This document shows positions 37,601 through 47,179 of a stretch of 64,000 nt of DNA, in pieces. Made by a program: the position numbers and the translations under genes. Source of the DNA: Lycorma delicatula (taxonomy: Eukaryota > Arthropoda > Insecta > Hemiptera > Fulgoridae); assembly GCF_047948215.1 (NCBI RefSeq), contig NC_134457.1:90420898-90484897 (forward strand), in the 5' to 3' direction. A model generated the notes under the pieces. That model had not been told where the DNA came from. It saw nothing but the letters and a program-made list of their open reading frames with translations, and ran no database searches. Positions within the stretch are counted from its first letter, which is position 1; the number at the start of each line of letters is the position of its first letter.

Positions 37601-40600
37601 GACCTCGCTCTTTTAGCAAATAATATTCAAGAAGCCAAAACACAAATCATGAGCCTTCAAAACCTAGCACAAAAGATAGGGCTTCATATCTCTTTCGAAA
37701 AAACTGAACTAATGGCCATAGATCCTCTGGTAATAGAGCACATTACGGTAAACAATCAGAAAATTAAAATAGTAAAACAATTTAAATATCTAGGGGAAAT
37801 AATAACTTATAATTTAAATGAAAAAGTGACATGGCAAAACAGGACAAATAAAATGATTAAATCCCAAAAATTAACTTGGTCAACATATAACAAAAAATGC
37901 CTTTCTGCTAAAACAAAACTTAAACATTATAAAACTGTAGTACAGCCAGAAGTCACCTACGGAAGCGAGACCCTTTTCAAAATCACTCAGAAAAACCGAA
38001 TTGAAAAAATTCTGAAAATAGAGAGGAGAATTGTCAGAACGTGTATCAATAAAAAACACCAAAAAGAAGGCCAATGGTGGATTGTGCCAAATGAGGTGGT
38101 GTATCGAGAAATAGAGCCTGTTACTGATACTATGCGGAAAAAAAGAATCTCTTTCTTCGGTCATCTCATAAGGACACCGCAAACAAGACTGTCAAGAAAT
38201 ATCATTGAAAAGCTCCGGTTCCAAAAGCTAGAAGTAGGATGGATCAAAGAAATTAGAGAAGATATGAAAGAATTGGGAATTTCCCTGACTGACCTACAGA
38301 ATAAAACTGGAAAAATTACAAAGCTAAAAGATAAAAGCATTAGATTTAAACAAAAGACAGACAAACGACAAAATACAACGAAGAGGGTGTTTACGGATGA
38401 AGAAAAGAAAGCAAGATCTGAACGGATGAAGAAATACTGGGCAGCTCCAAAGAGTAAAATAACACGCTTTTCTCAGAAAAGATCCAACTAAAATTGACTT
38501 AAGTGGTCCCATGTTGGCCGTAAAAGCATAATAATAATATTAACCTAAATATTTTTAATGTTTAAATTTATTACATCCTATCAAAAGAAGTAAACATACT
38601 ACAGTTATACTCAAAAATAAAAAAAATAAGACAATAAAAATTAATAATATTTAGTATATAATAAACTAAATCATTTTCTGCAAAAGATAAGTACGTGATT
38701 TTCAAGCATAGTCTGAATTTTCTTTAAGTTTTTCATCAGTCACATTTTTTATCATTGTGAACATATCAGTAATTTAATAGAAAATATTCACAACATATTT
38801 TCGATGGTGGTGGTATGCATTTGTTCAGTTGCTTATTTGCTGTCATAGTGTATTTAAATTGTGTCTGCAGTTTGGTTAGTAACAGGTTATGTGGGTTTCC
38901 AGATCTGATAATCTTAATAATACCAGTTAACCGTGTTTTTATTTACAGAAGTTCTTTGGGTAGAGCTACACTTGTGTAAATGTTGTCTAGATACAAACTG
39001 TGTCCACAGTCAAAAAAAGGTTCTATAAATTTTAAAAAAAACTTTCTTTGAATGACCCATAACCCAACGTCTTTGTCAGCAGCTCCAGTATATACTACAC
39101 AATTTATCAGGGATCCACCAGATTCTGTAAGCATGTAAACCTTCACACCATATTTGTGTCTTATATTTAATGTGTTGATGGAAAAGTAAACGTCCACGCC
39201 ATAGTATTAAAGATTCATCTAATAATTAGTGCTTAGGATAATAAATTTCAGACATTTTATTATTAAAGTTCGAAATGACAGGACAAACCTTTTTTAATCT
39301 ATCAGAAACATCTAGTGTAAGAGAATAATTTGGTGAATTTAGATGAAGTATTCTTATTATTAACAAAAATCTCTTTCTTGACTGTTTTTGAAAATTGGAA
39401 TTTGAAACAATGGATCTATCTTCCAATAATTATCCAATTTGTTTATTTTAATAATTCCCAAGTGAAACAACAAGCCCATGCACTGCTTCTGTCTTACCAG
39501 TGAGACGATATAAAGGTTAAAACCACACAACATCTAGCGAGAAAGGATATAAACTACAGTTATAATGAATTTAGTACGATTGTCCTGCTAGATCGTGTAC
39601 AGCAACATTGAAAAATGAGAATTGAGTTACCAGTGAGGCAGGAGCAGTTTTGTAGAGACGGCGGCAATCAATGAGTTAAACAAGTTCAGAAACGGTGTCG
39701 CCCAAACTATGAAAATTTCTCTCAGTATTGTTCAAAAAATGTTAAAAGAAGCAAAAACTGATCATGATAAAGACTTTATCACACCTAAAAATATCGTAAT
39801 ACTAAAAAAAAAAAAACAAACTAAAACGTTCGTGGATAACTTTGATAAGATTGTCATTCGTGAAACTATTTATAATTTTCACCGTGATAAAGGTGAAAAA
39901 CTCTTCTATATCTACTACCGGTCGTAAAAAAGAAAATAAATTTTCAAGGTAGCCATTGGTCTTTATGGGGCATTATCAACAACATGGGGTTCAAATGCAC
40001 CCTTGATTGACTGCAATTTTGCTGTTCCGATTTCTAAAAGCAAGTGTACTTGTTGTATTAAACCACCGGGTTGGTCTCGTGATGAACGCATCTTCGCAAA
40101 TCAGCTGATTTCGAAGTCGAGAGTTCCAACGTTGAAATCCTAATAAAGGCAGTTACTTTTTTACGGATTTGAATATTAGATCGTGGATACCGGTGTTCTT
40201 TAGAGGTTGGACTTTCAATTAACCACACATCTCAGAAATGGTCGACCTGAGACTGTACAAGGCTACACTTCACTTACACTCATATATATCATCCCCATTC
40301 ATTCTCTAAAGTAATACCTGACGGTAATTCCCGAAGGCTAAATAGGGAGAAAAAAGTGTACTTGTATTGTTCATGCTGGGTCCGAAAATGAGTTTAATAA
40401 GAACGTGCTTCTTATGTTTAAATCTGGTTCCAAAATTAGGGGATTAACATGACGATATGACTACTGTTAATTATGAGCGGTGGGTAAAACAAAAATTAAT
40501 TCCTAATCTTCCCTCTAACTCGGTCACCTTCATAAATGACGCTTCCTACCATAATGAGCATTTGAACCGCTCTCCAAATTCGTACACGCAAAGAGTAAGC

Positions 40601-43001
40601 AAGATCGATTGGCTTATACAAAATAACGTGTCATTTACAAATACAATACTGAAACCAGAACTATATAATTTAATAAAACGGCATACGATGCGTGTTACAT
40701 TATTTAAAATAAATTAAGTTTTAGTCGAGAAAGGTCACAGCGTTTTGAGATTGCCTCATTCTCCGGAATTAAACCCGTTTAAAAAAATCTGGGCGGTTTT
40801 AAATGAGTATCGCGAAAAAACGTAAATTTTAAATTAGATGATCTATTGCATTAACTGAAGAACGAGCAAATTCATTTACGAATGATGTGAACGAATGTGG
40901 AAATCAAGGTACGACCATGTCAAGAAAATAGAAACGTCTTATTTATTTCGGCAACCTTTAATTGATGATGCCATTCAGAATGCCATTATTAACGTAAATG
41001 GCCATAGCGATGGTACTGACTTACGTGATGATTGTGATTTAAAAATCACAGCCAATTAAAATAACTATAAAAGCGATGATGAGTTTTAGGAATTCAAACA
41101 TTATGATTTGATTAGAGTAAAAGCAGTTCAGGTCAATGTTCGTGCGTAGGTAGTATAGTACTTCCCGCGCCACTTCTCCTTTGTTCTTTCTTACTTCTAC
41201 CCCTTCAAATTCTTTCCCCCTCAAATTTATTGTAGTTTGCAACAAAGCTCTAGAGTTAGTTACACTAATAAAATTGTTTTATTTACATAGTGAAAGTTGT
41301 TAGCCTGAATACTACCATAGATTTATAGAGGAATAATTTCATTCATATCTTAATGTTTTAAAAATAATGAGAAATTATTAACACTGAATTAATTTGATTT
41401 ACTTATTTTAAGCTAGTATTACAATACTTTCAGTTATATAAATTTTATTCAACTGATAAATATGCTTCGCATATTTATTAAGCTCTATAAAGTAGTAGGT
41501 TTATTAATTCAAAGGTAAAGGGCTGATAAAAAATTATAATTACTAATAACATTAAATACTTTATTTTATTTTTTTTAATTTTAGGTAATTTTACTTGCAA
41601 ACATAAAAATCTATCCAATAACATAATGGTTGAATTTATTTATTCGACTGAAATGCAGTATATTTGATAAATACAAGGAAGAATATATTTTAGTTATTTA
41701 TAAATTAGAAAAATAAGTATCATAAAGCAAAATCATTATTAGTAACATAATAGATATATCACAAATAAGAGATGGATGTAATTGTAGAAAACTAGTAATA
41801 AATTTGAAATTATGAATGAAAAAATAAAATAAGCAACCAATCAAAATATACTTAAGAATATAAAATCAAAATCTATCCTTTATAAAAGATACCTTTTTAG
41901 GTTGTAAGATTTCCATTGCATTCTTATGTTTTTTACTGCTCAATGAAACTATACAGATGGTTATAGCAATATATATTAAAGCTTTATTATTTCTGCCAAA
42001 ATCGTGAAGAAGAAATATACAAGTACATGAATATCACTAACATATATTTTCTCCTTTAATATGCAGTAGTTAGAAATACCTTGGAGAAATTCCTTTAACA
42101 AAATGTTACTCTAAATACATTCTTAGACAGTATGTATAATCTTGGCAAAGATTTATCTTTAATGTAATAAAAAAAGTTTGTATTATCAAGAAATTTTGTT
42201 GAAGTTCCTCAATATAAATTACTGGATATACTGATATTATCTTTTATGTATTATTTTTTTGGCAGGTATACAAAACAGAAGAATTACTCAACTGGAACTT
42301 GTATAGCAATTATAAATGGTGTAGACAGATGTCTTGTTGCACACCTAGGTGCAGCTGATGTTTATTCTGTTCCTGATTTCTACAACTCCATAAATATGAA
42401 CTTTTTTGATACATTATATGTAGCCTATATCGAAGGGTTTTTTATTACCCATAGTTTTGAAACTGCTTTAGAAGTAATTAAATTAAGTAAGATTAATGGA
42501 GTAGCAATTGCATTTAATATGAGTGCTGTTTATTTGTGTAATAATTATTATAAAGAAACCTTAGAAATAATAAAATTAGCTGATATAGTTATTGGTAATT
42601 CAAATGAGTACAGGGAATTTTGGAGACAATATAATGGGAAAAGTGCATCTTTGAAGGACATCTTAAAAGAAGTGCAGTCTTCTGTTGCGACTGATAAGGT
42701 AGATAAATGTAAAAAAAAAATAAAATTATCAGTTTTTGAAAATAGTACTGATAAAATTGTAGTTAGTACACAAGGAAGTGATTCTGTTTTATGTGTTTAT
42801 GGTAAAAAAGAAAGTCTTGAAGTGATGCCTAGAATGATAGATAAATCATTAATAAAAGACACAACTGGAGCCGGTGATTCATTTGCTGCTGGACTTTTGG
42901 CCGGAATTTTGCAGAATAAAAATATGAGGGAAATTATTGAGTTTGGGTGTAGGACTGCTGAACAAGTAATTCAGCATGTTGGATGTACTTTATCTGATTA
43001 A
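25459..43001 (+). CDS. ADK: Adenosine kinase, complete, 3 coding exons
   Basis: Joining 25459-25637, 29660-29830 and 42266-43001 gives 361 codons plus TAA, close to the 345-362 aa of human ADK. The enzyme phosphorylates adenosine to AMP with ATP and is central to purine salvage and adenosine clearance. Signatures in order: AGFGNPLLDI near the N-terminus, CAGGSAQNSLR and FFGGIGNDEQG (PfkB signature 1 and substrate site), YSTGTCIAIINGVDRCLVA, and near the C-terminus DTTGAGDSFAAGLLAG (signature 2), whose GAGD Asp is the catalytic base. Both junctions split a codon after its second base and restore the frame without loss. Human ADK has TNGAGDAF and a VGG; here it is TTGAGDSF and AAG, a slightly divergent copy. 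No disabling change is seen. The intron insertions leave all exons intact. Confidence 0.93.
25638..27749. other. ADK intron 1, proximal part
   Basis: AT-rich. At 27480-27720 a short block (AATGAGATGGGTTGACAGGG) resembles the 3' coding end of the LINE at 47-49 kb, but it is too short and diverged to call. Confidence 0.4.
27750..29005 (+). mobile_element. Mariner-like transposon in ADK intron 1, inactive
   Basis: The transposase is read across frames: VRDVAEVIRINRETVLHLIL, TEELGMSKCCAKIISKNLSD, EQKKNHLHICQDWLENSE, then remnants of a NALSHTSLL second-Asp region, and at the end KVIKELMPLLGVTEEQFCEC and ARGEYFEGCNV, the standard mariner C-terminus. The right end is near GATTTTCACAGCATTAGTCT; the left end is less certain. 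It is in the same orientation as ADK. A 384-bp piece of this copy (27830-28213) recurs at 33381-33764. Confidence 0.75.
29006..29659. other. ADK intron 1, distal part
   Basis: AT-rich, no feature except the exon 2 acceptor at its end. Confidence 0.5.
29660..29830 (+). CDS. ADK: ADK exon 2
   Basis: The acceptor is ATTTTTTAG before 29660. The first base completes the Lys codon from exon 1. It encodes EKYEFKYCAGGSAQNSLRIF to GVCA and ends AG before donor GTAAAG. It carries the GGSAQN substrate-binding motif. Confidence 0.92.
29831..31020. other. ADK intron 2, proximal part
   Basis: AT-rich. 30760-30870 is almost pure A/T with overlapping TATTATAATAATATTAT palindromes. No coding feature. Confidence 0.5.
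31021..32013 (+). mobile_element. Mariner (SETMAR-like) transposon, frameshifted and 3'-truncated
   Basis: The left end is near CCACAATAAAGTTCGGGAAA. The transposase starts MADFKERRTCIKFCF and continues GAETHRMLVEAFGDNAMSKS, FLWYKRFKDGRTTVDDD, ERSGRPSTS, then in another frame IHDVCAIVQMSYGSVQRILL, ITGDETWVYGYDPETK, and in the 31774-32013 frame DIKGIIHKEFVPLGQTVNG, RRKRSDLWGNN and VLHHDNATMHQ. First and second catalytic Asp motifs remain. The sequence stops before the PYSPDL..CDFF block, so the third Asp is missing. Several frameshifts. Confidence 0.8.
32016..32260 (-). mobile_element. 5' fragment of another mariner, inverted
   Basis: Minus-strand frames give EQCSVIHFC/FLW and VSEAEIHQRL, the start of a mariner transposase helix-turn-helix. 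It abuts the truncated end of the preceding mariner directly, so two elements were joined head to tail-less by a deletion or a nested insertion. Confidence 0.45.
32701..32709 (+). promoter_or_regulatory. TATA-like box of the LTR
   Basis: TATAAATAC occurs at the equivalent place in the other LTR (44308-44316), which supports a promoter role. Confidence 0.45.
33044..33340 (+). repeat. tRNA-derived SINE, family A, copy 2, with target duplication
   Basis: A box TGGTCTAGTGG at 33055-33065, B box CATTCAAGTCC at 33113-33123, A/G-rich tail at the end. It is flanked by a perfect 16-bp direct repeat AGCAAAGGTATTTGCA (33028-33043 and 33341-33356), the target-site duplication. It is inserted in the LTR. 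Confidence 0.9.
33381..33764 (+). mobile_element. 384-bp copy of part of the intron 1 mariner
   Basis: It matches 27830-28213 with no gaps and three mismatches that I could count. Neither transposon end is included. The 6-bp word TGCATA stands on both sides (33373-33378 and 33764-33769). Confidence 0.85.
34251..35183 (-). mobile_element. Internally deleted mariner with intact terminal repeats
   Basis: The ends match as inverted repeats of about 30 bp: GAGGTGCGACAATAAAGTGA on the left and CGAGGTACGACAATAAAATA on the right (read inverted), both continuing into ATGAGACTGAT, with TA on each side. The length of about 930 bp is short of the usual 1.3 kb mariner. The only long frame is described separately. 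Confidence 0.85.
34307..35056 (-). CDS. In-frame deleted mariner transposase, 249 aa
   Basis: Residues from about 23 (MKPQNTAQRYAIFFCIKLGE) to about 150 form the complete DNA-binding part: FRWHKHFSEGRTNVEDED, SGRPSTSQTDVNLTRVREI, LNINREMVHLILTEDLGM. At about residue 160 the protein jumps from RKLTARNTEKCG to SISVLPQRPYSPNIAPCDFF and continues to the usual C-terminus (SEGNYFEGDN). About 100 residues with the TGDESW and HHDNAP catalytic motifs are missing, yet the frame stays open with no stop. It cannot cut DNA, but could still bind mariner ends and dimerise. Whether it is expressed is unknown. Mariner proteins usually start at the MKPQN-like Met; the upstream ATG at 35056 may be incidental. 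Confidence 0.7.
   Translation of the reverse strand: MMQLLSRELCSSEHVFVSLVTEMKPQNTAQRYAIFFCIKLGENATTTYDKLQKAFGEEVMSRTQVFRWHKHFSEGRTNVEDEDHSGRPSTSQTDVNLTRVREIVPSDRRLPVKMIAEELNINREMVHLILTEDLGMRKICAKMVPKNLTRQRKLTARNTEKCGSISVLPQRPYSPNIAPCDFFLFARVKMAVKGHHFQTTQDVQKAVTRVLEDITENEFQKCYHQWQKRWNKCVQSEGNYFEGDNTKHD
35184..35774. other. ADK intron 2, no feature
   Basis: AT-rich sequence without recognisable repeats. Confidence 0.5.
35775..35930 (-). repeat. tRNA-derived SINE, family B, copy 2
   Basis: Minus strand: CGGCTGAGTGGTGACATCTC (A-box side), CTGGGTTCAAATTCCAGTCA (B box), then a body ending TTTCCATGCACAAGCTTCA as in copy 1. Confidence 0.7.
35931..36389. other. Unassigned repeat-like sequence before the LINE
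   Basis: 36180-36350 contains AATCTATCCTGAAAATTTGA and AAACGGACATACAGAACC, wording often seen in arthropod interspersed repeat tails. I cannot name the family. Confidence 0.35.
36412..37325 (+). pseudogene. LINE reverse transcriptase, N-terminal half, broken
   Basis: The frame starts about WWNEECDKAVKDRYRAWIN, includes 36586-37044 (NREN-like AEILAETFNRLLN, NEIKNYKASGEDQLFAELW, EHWTTALIHP), hits TAA at 37042, and continues LKKGDKTNPENYRGISLLD, YQGGFRPWRGCPEQ and ITFVDFKRAYDCIHR. The last is RT motif A with its catalytic Asp. The stop falls where relatives have HPLHKKGD. A frameshift follows near 37300. Confidence 0.75.
37301..38491 (+). pseudogene. LINE reverse transcriptase, C-terminal half
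   Basis: An open frame of about 390 aa: GLRQGDGLSPLLFNCALEF (motif B), CLGFADDLALLA (motif C with the catalytic FADD), FEKTELM, FKYLGEII, then a C-terminal domain with FFGHLIRTPQTRLSRNI. A Lys-rich tail follows. It is the intact half of a gene broken upstream, so the element as a whole is dead. Confidence 0.8.
38541..38935. other. No feature recognised
   Basis: AT-rich spacer between the LINE and the piggyBac fragment. Confidence 0.5.
38936..39490 (-). pseudogene. piggyBac-type transposase fragment (central part)
   Basis: Minus-strand frames 39426-39226 and 39197-38943 give SRKRFLLIIRILHLN, RLKKVCPVISNFNNKMSEIY, LLDESLILWRGRLLF, HKYGVKVYMLTESGGSLINC, VVYTG and GHSLYLDNIYTSVALPKEL. This is the order seen in piggyBac transposases. 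The Asp of LLDES and of YLDNIYTS match the first two catalytic Asp. A stop after YYPKH and a frameshift near 39190 break it. The N-terminus and the third Asp region are absent. Confidence 0.8.
39491..39700. other. Spacer, no feature
   Basis: More GC than its surroundings (AGAGACGGCGGCAATCAATG) and probably the 5' part of the following element. Confidence 0.3.
39700..40990 (+). pseudogene. DDE transposase-like gene split by a SINE
   Basis: It starts with an HTH-type region (SLSIVQKMLKEAK; NFDKIVIRETIYNFHRDKGE), then after the SINE reads HAGSENEFNKNVLLMFKSG, YERWVKQKLIPNLPSNSVTF, INDASYHNEHL, and LPHSPELNPF-like RLPHSPELNPFKK. Multicopy insect DDE proteins have the order FDK.V.RRT.Y.F, HAGS..GF, LLPNLP..SVIVMDNASYHS, ELNPIE. 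The second Asp is kept (NDASYH), but the final Glu region is frameshifted and the first Asp block (DETW) is deleted. I place it in the Tc1/mariner-like DDE_3 group with moderate confidence. The family name is not certain. Confidence 0.6.
40054..40353 (+). repeat. tRNA-derived SINE, family A, copy 3, with target duplication
   Basis: Starts about CCACCGGGTTGGTCTCGTGA, carries AAATCAGCTGATTT and the family body, and ends GGCTAAATAGGGAGAAAA. A 12-bp duplication AAGTGTACTTGT flanks it (40042-40053 and 40354-40365). It interrupts the DDE transposase-like gene between codons that join cleanly when it is removed. Confidence 0.88.
40991..42265. other. ADK intron 2, distal part
   Basis: AT-rich, no feature apart from the pyrimidine-rich acceptor of exon 3 at its end. 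Confidence 0.5.
42266..43001 (+). CDS. ADK: ADK exon 3 with stop codon
   Basis: The acceptor is TTTTTTTGGCAG before 42266; AG+G restores Arg. It encodes the last 245 residues including GTC, the core helices (KLADIVIGNSNEYREF), STQGSDSV and GAGDSFAAG. It ends in GCTLSD and TAA. Confidence 0.93.
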
Positions 43002-44004
43002 GTCAATGTAATTTTAATAATTCTTGTATAAATAATTTTTTTGTATTTATTTTTTTAAATTTATATAAAAAACAATGTATATGTAAGGTTGTGATAGATT
43101 AAGATATAAATATATCTTCGCTTGCTGGTAGAGATAATTAAACTTTCTAAGTATTCTGTTTATATTTATACACCCATATTTATATATTAAATTCTCACAT
43201 TACTCATATTTCTTAAAATATCAAGAGTTGTAGTACAAATATTTTGTTTACATAATTGATTATGAGGTTAGGGTAAACACTTTTAACTGTATTGATGTAT
43301 CTTTTGTTAAAACGTTAACAATTCTTTATTGGATTGTAATGAATTAATAGTAATAATAAATTTAGAAATAAAATTTTGTAGAGCAGACCCATTGAAATTC
43401 ATAAAAATCTATCTCATTAAATATATGTGAATTATTTGTTATGAAAAAGATTCTTTTGTTTTTCATCCTACAACCTCAATTATCTATTCATAAATTCTTC
43501 TCATGAACCTACTTCATGTTTTTTTTTTTTATATGCTCTACAGTTTACTGGAGTTCATGTAAGCATTTAAGTCCAAAATGTCAATTTTTCAGCTTTTTAT
43601 AAGTTTTTATGCGGGCAATGTATCAGGAGTAATGTTTCCTGGTTTATAAAACAGGAAAGGAAATATTACATTTAACAGAAAATTGTCAAACTCAATGACA
43701 GGTCATTTATCATTTAATATTTGTTATCAAATGTAACCCCTTTGCAATTATTTTACTTTTCACCATTTTCATCAATTTATCTTCAGTAGTTTTTGCTGGG
43801 CGTTGATTATGAATCACTCACAACATGTTTTGAAAGCCCAAGTTAAATGAATAATATTTTTGTATTCTTCATACCTCAAAAAGTAAAGAGAATTTATTTT
43901 CATCCTCCACTTCTACCACGAGACTGAAAGTAATAGTGCACTTTTCTCCGAAAAGTCAGTAAAAAATCTCCATGTACTGCTGGACCAGTAGTAGAGCTGC
44001 TCCA
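43002..44004. other. ADK 3' flank
   Basis: 3' UTR and intergenic sequence. No further gene recognised. Confidence 0.45.
43367..43372 (+). terminator. Probable poly(A) signal of ADK
   Basis: AATAAA lies 366 bases after the ADK stop; another AATAAA is at 43355-43360. Transcript ends were not seen, so which one is used is open. Confidence 0.4.
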
Positions 44005-44993
44005 TGTAACAGGACTAGTATTACGGATCAGAGTAACGGATTTCTTCCAATTAAGAAGAAAGAAAAAATAATTTGAAAAGAAGAATCCAGAAGAAACTAA
44101 AGGGGATTCTTTTCTCAGAGTAACAGGTCCGTTTAAAAATCTGTTCTTTGTAATACAGACAATGGCACCTCCAATAGCTGTTGTTCGACCAGAAGAGTTA
44201 TCGGACTGGAATAAGAATTTATAGAAAAATGTAAAGGTGCGGATGAAAATTAGTATGCTTCAACAGTTAAAGGGTTAAGTTGGGTACTGGTTTTGCAGAC
44301 CAGGGAATATAAATACTGCCAGTGACCAGAGGAGAGAGTGTGAGTAATTCGGGGAGACCATGTTCGGGTCAGTCATAATAATAACAGTCAGTAGTTCTGT
44401 GAGGGCATGCTCAGTGCAGTCATGATAACAAGCTATAACAGAGTAGTTTCACAAACCCAAGTTCAATCTGGTTGCAGTGACGAAAATATCAGTAAGCATG
44501 ACAACAACGAGTTTAGAGTACATCATGAGTATTCCAGTGTGGACAGTAGTTGAATGTAGGAAGTTGTTCGGTAAGTTGTTGGTAAACAGTAATAAAAGTG
44601 ACACTATTCTACTCATTCATAAAGTGTAGGGTAGTTCCATTGTAAACAGTAAAAGTAATAGAATTTGCAGAAAGTGAATTGTATGAACTTTAGACTATTT
44701 GATTGTTACCTGTAGTTAATGTAATATTAGTTTCTGCAGTTATTTTAACATTTTTAGTAAATTGGACGTATTCTAGTTTTTATAATTTAATTATCATTAA
44801 ACAAATCTTGTCCTTCTAATTTGAATTACTATCTTTTATGTTATATATACATATTATTATTCTTGTTCTTATTATAATTGTTATTTTTATTATTTATTTT
44901 GTTTATATGTCTCTAGAATAATAAATTGTATTTATAAGAAATTTTTTGTTTATTAGTCTCTCAATATCTTGGTCATACTGTGAACACATTACA
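44005..44993 (+). mobile_element. Solo LTR, same family as 32423-34245
   Basis: It starts TGTAACAGGACTAGTATTAC and ends GAACACATTACA, so TGTAA and TTACA are short terminal inverted repeats as expected for LTRs. A TATA-like box lies at 44308-44316. No interior coding region flanks it, so it is a solo LTR. A clear target duplication was not seen. Confidence 0.6.
44308..44316 (+). promoter_or_regulatory. TATA-like box of the solo LTR
   Basis: TATAAATAC, in the same place as in the other LTR of the window. Confidence 0.45.
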
Positions 44994-47179
44994 GTATAAT
45001 AATAACATTAATTTAAGTATTATATGAAGGATTAGTTATGTGAGGTCTTATGGACTTGAAATGGCCTTATCATTAAAGGATGTTAGGGTGATTAATCAAT
45101 CTGTGAAGATATATTAATTATTGTAAGCCGATATTTTATTAACTGAAAATTAATAATTATGACAACTCTATAACAACATAAAAATATAAAGTAATGACTG
45201 CATGCTGCACAGTAACAGAAATTTTCAAGTAAAATAATGAGAGAAAAATAGTTCTGTTAGCAAATCAGGAAATGTAAGAAAAAGAATGCCTTTAAAACAT
45301 TGAATTCTTGTTATAAAATGATAATCATTTTAAAAATACTCTATCGAGGTACAAAAAAAGTGAAAATGGTATGGTTAAAAAAGTGTTGAATTATTAATTC
45401 AGCTGGATGGAAGAGGCAAGTTTTTGATCAAGGAAGGTAATAAAAAAAAGTAAAATAATATTTCAATGACATGTGAATAGACAGATAATTGTCTTCTTTT
45501 TTTTTTTGGGTGACCTATTTATCCCCCATTAATAAATGTTGTATCATATTTTTGTTCTTTTCCACTTAATTTTCATAATAAAACAAAATATTATTTAATA
45601 GCAATTACTAGTAATACACAATATTAAAAATGTGGTTAAAAATAGTTATTTGTGTATAACATCTCCATGTTAGGAGCAGTTGGTTATGTGCTTTCCATGT
45701 AGTTTGAAGCTTAGTCAAACTAATTATATTCTAATGGTTACATTTTTATACTTAATTTTAAATTTTATACTCTCTGATACTGTCTCCAGTTTGTATTTTG
45801 TTGCTGGGTTCTAATTGACTAATAATTCCTGGCTTGGTAACCCAGCTCATTACATAAATAAGGGATACAGTTGTATATGCACCACAAATCAAGGAAGCTA
45901 CAGTAGTTATCTGGAGATTTCCAGAATATCAAACAAATGAATCAATTCACATATTATTATACCAAAACCATTACATTAAGACCACCCATCCCAAAGAAAT
46001 AATCACAGTAATTAAAATAAAATAATGAATATGTGCATTTGTTTTACTCAACATTCAGTGATTTACCGATTTAAACATAATGCAAAATTAAAACTTGCTT
46101 ATCACGTGTGTACCATTTAGTGAAGCATTGACCATGTTCAGTGAAAAAAATTAATAATTAGTATGCAGATTCTAGAAAAAACTTGCTGAAATAGGGAAGG
46201 AAATGAAATATAGTCTTGAACATAACTGCACTTAGAGAGTTTCACTGAATTATAGTAGATATCTGTAGTTATTGATCTACCATGAATGAAGCTTCATAAT
46301 ATTAATTGTATGTTACAAAAAATTGATTAATTATTAAAAAACAAGGAAAGTTATAGCAATGTTGTTAGAAATATGATAAATATTGACTTACATCACTCCT
46401 CTAGTATAATTACCGTAAGATTTATAATTAAAAAGTTATCAAACATTAATAAAATTGAGTTTGAACAATCAGAAAAAAGATACCATTACATACTCTTATA
46501 GTATTATTTTAGTCAGCGATCTTTAAGTGACAAGAGTATGTGTTGGTATTAACAATTGCAACATTTTATTTTTTATTCAACTTTATTATGTTTGCATTTT
46601 AACTCATGAATTGTTTATTTCTGATGATAGCATACACAAAATATACCCAGGGATTACATTTATTATTGGTGAAAGCTTGTTTTTAAATTTTAATATGCAT
46701 GCTTTTTAATACATTACAAAAGATGTTATGTTTAATAAAAATGAATGAATTAACTGACTGAATTAACTGTCAGTTAATTCATTAAATTGTCAAATTCATC
46801 AATTCATCAGTTAGGTGGTAAATGCCAGCGTTTAAACAGGTACTTGTTATATTCTACTGCTTCTAATTAAATATAAAAATAATTATTTAATCAACTTCAG
46901 TAAAAAGAGGAGATTCTCAATTATATTTTTACATATATTTAAACTTTCATCCTTTGGACAATATGATTATTTTTTAATTTTTTAAAGGAAGTTGTTCTGG
47001 TGCTCCCATGTAAGTATTAGAAATATTTTTCCATAAACAATTTTATTGTCAACACAAAATCTACTTTTCATTTTGTTTTTCGTCATTATTTAGCATTAAA
47101 CTATTACAGCATAATGATGTACGTCAAGATGTAATTTTGATATTCTAAATATTTTTTAATTTTCTTGTGACCCGTTTCT
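44994..47179. other. No gene recognised
   Basis: AT-rich. An imperfect inverted repeat with TGAATTAACTGAC and GTCAGTTAATTCA lies at about 46746-46783. The small open frame at 46527-46709 has no family features. Confidence 0.45.

Larger units (their letters stand above)
36390..38540 (+). mobile_element. 5'-truncated non-LTR retrotransposon (APE-type LINE, RTE-like)
   Basis: A long reverse-transcriptase region with C-terminal domain, then an ATAATAATAAT tail at about 38527. The endonuclease part is missing. Coding is split by one stop and one frameshift (see the two coding entries). It is in the same orientation as ADK, within its intron 2. The clade is uncertain; the sequence resembles RTE-type proteins often mislabelled craniofacial development protein 2. 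Confidence 0.8.
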
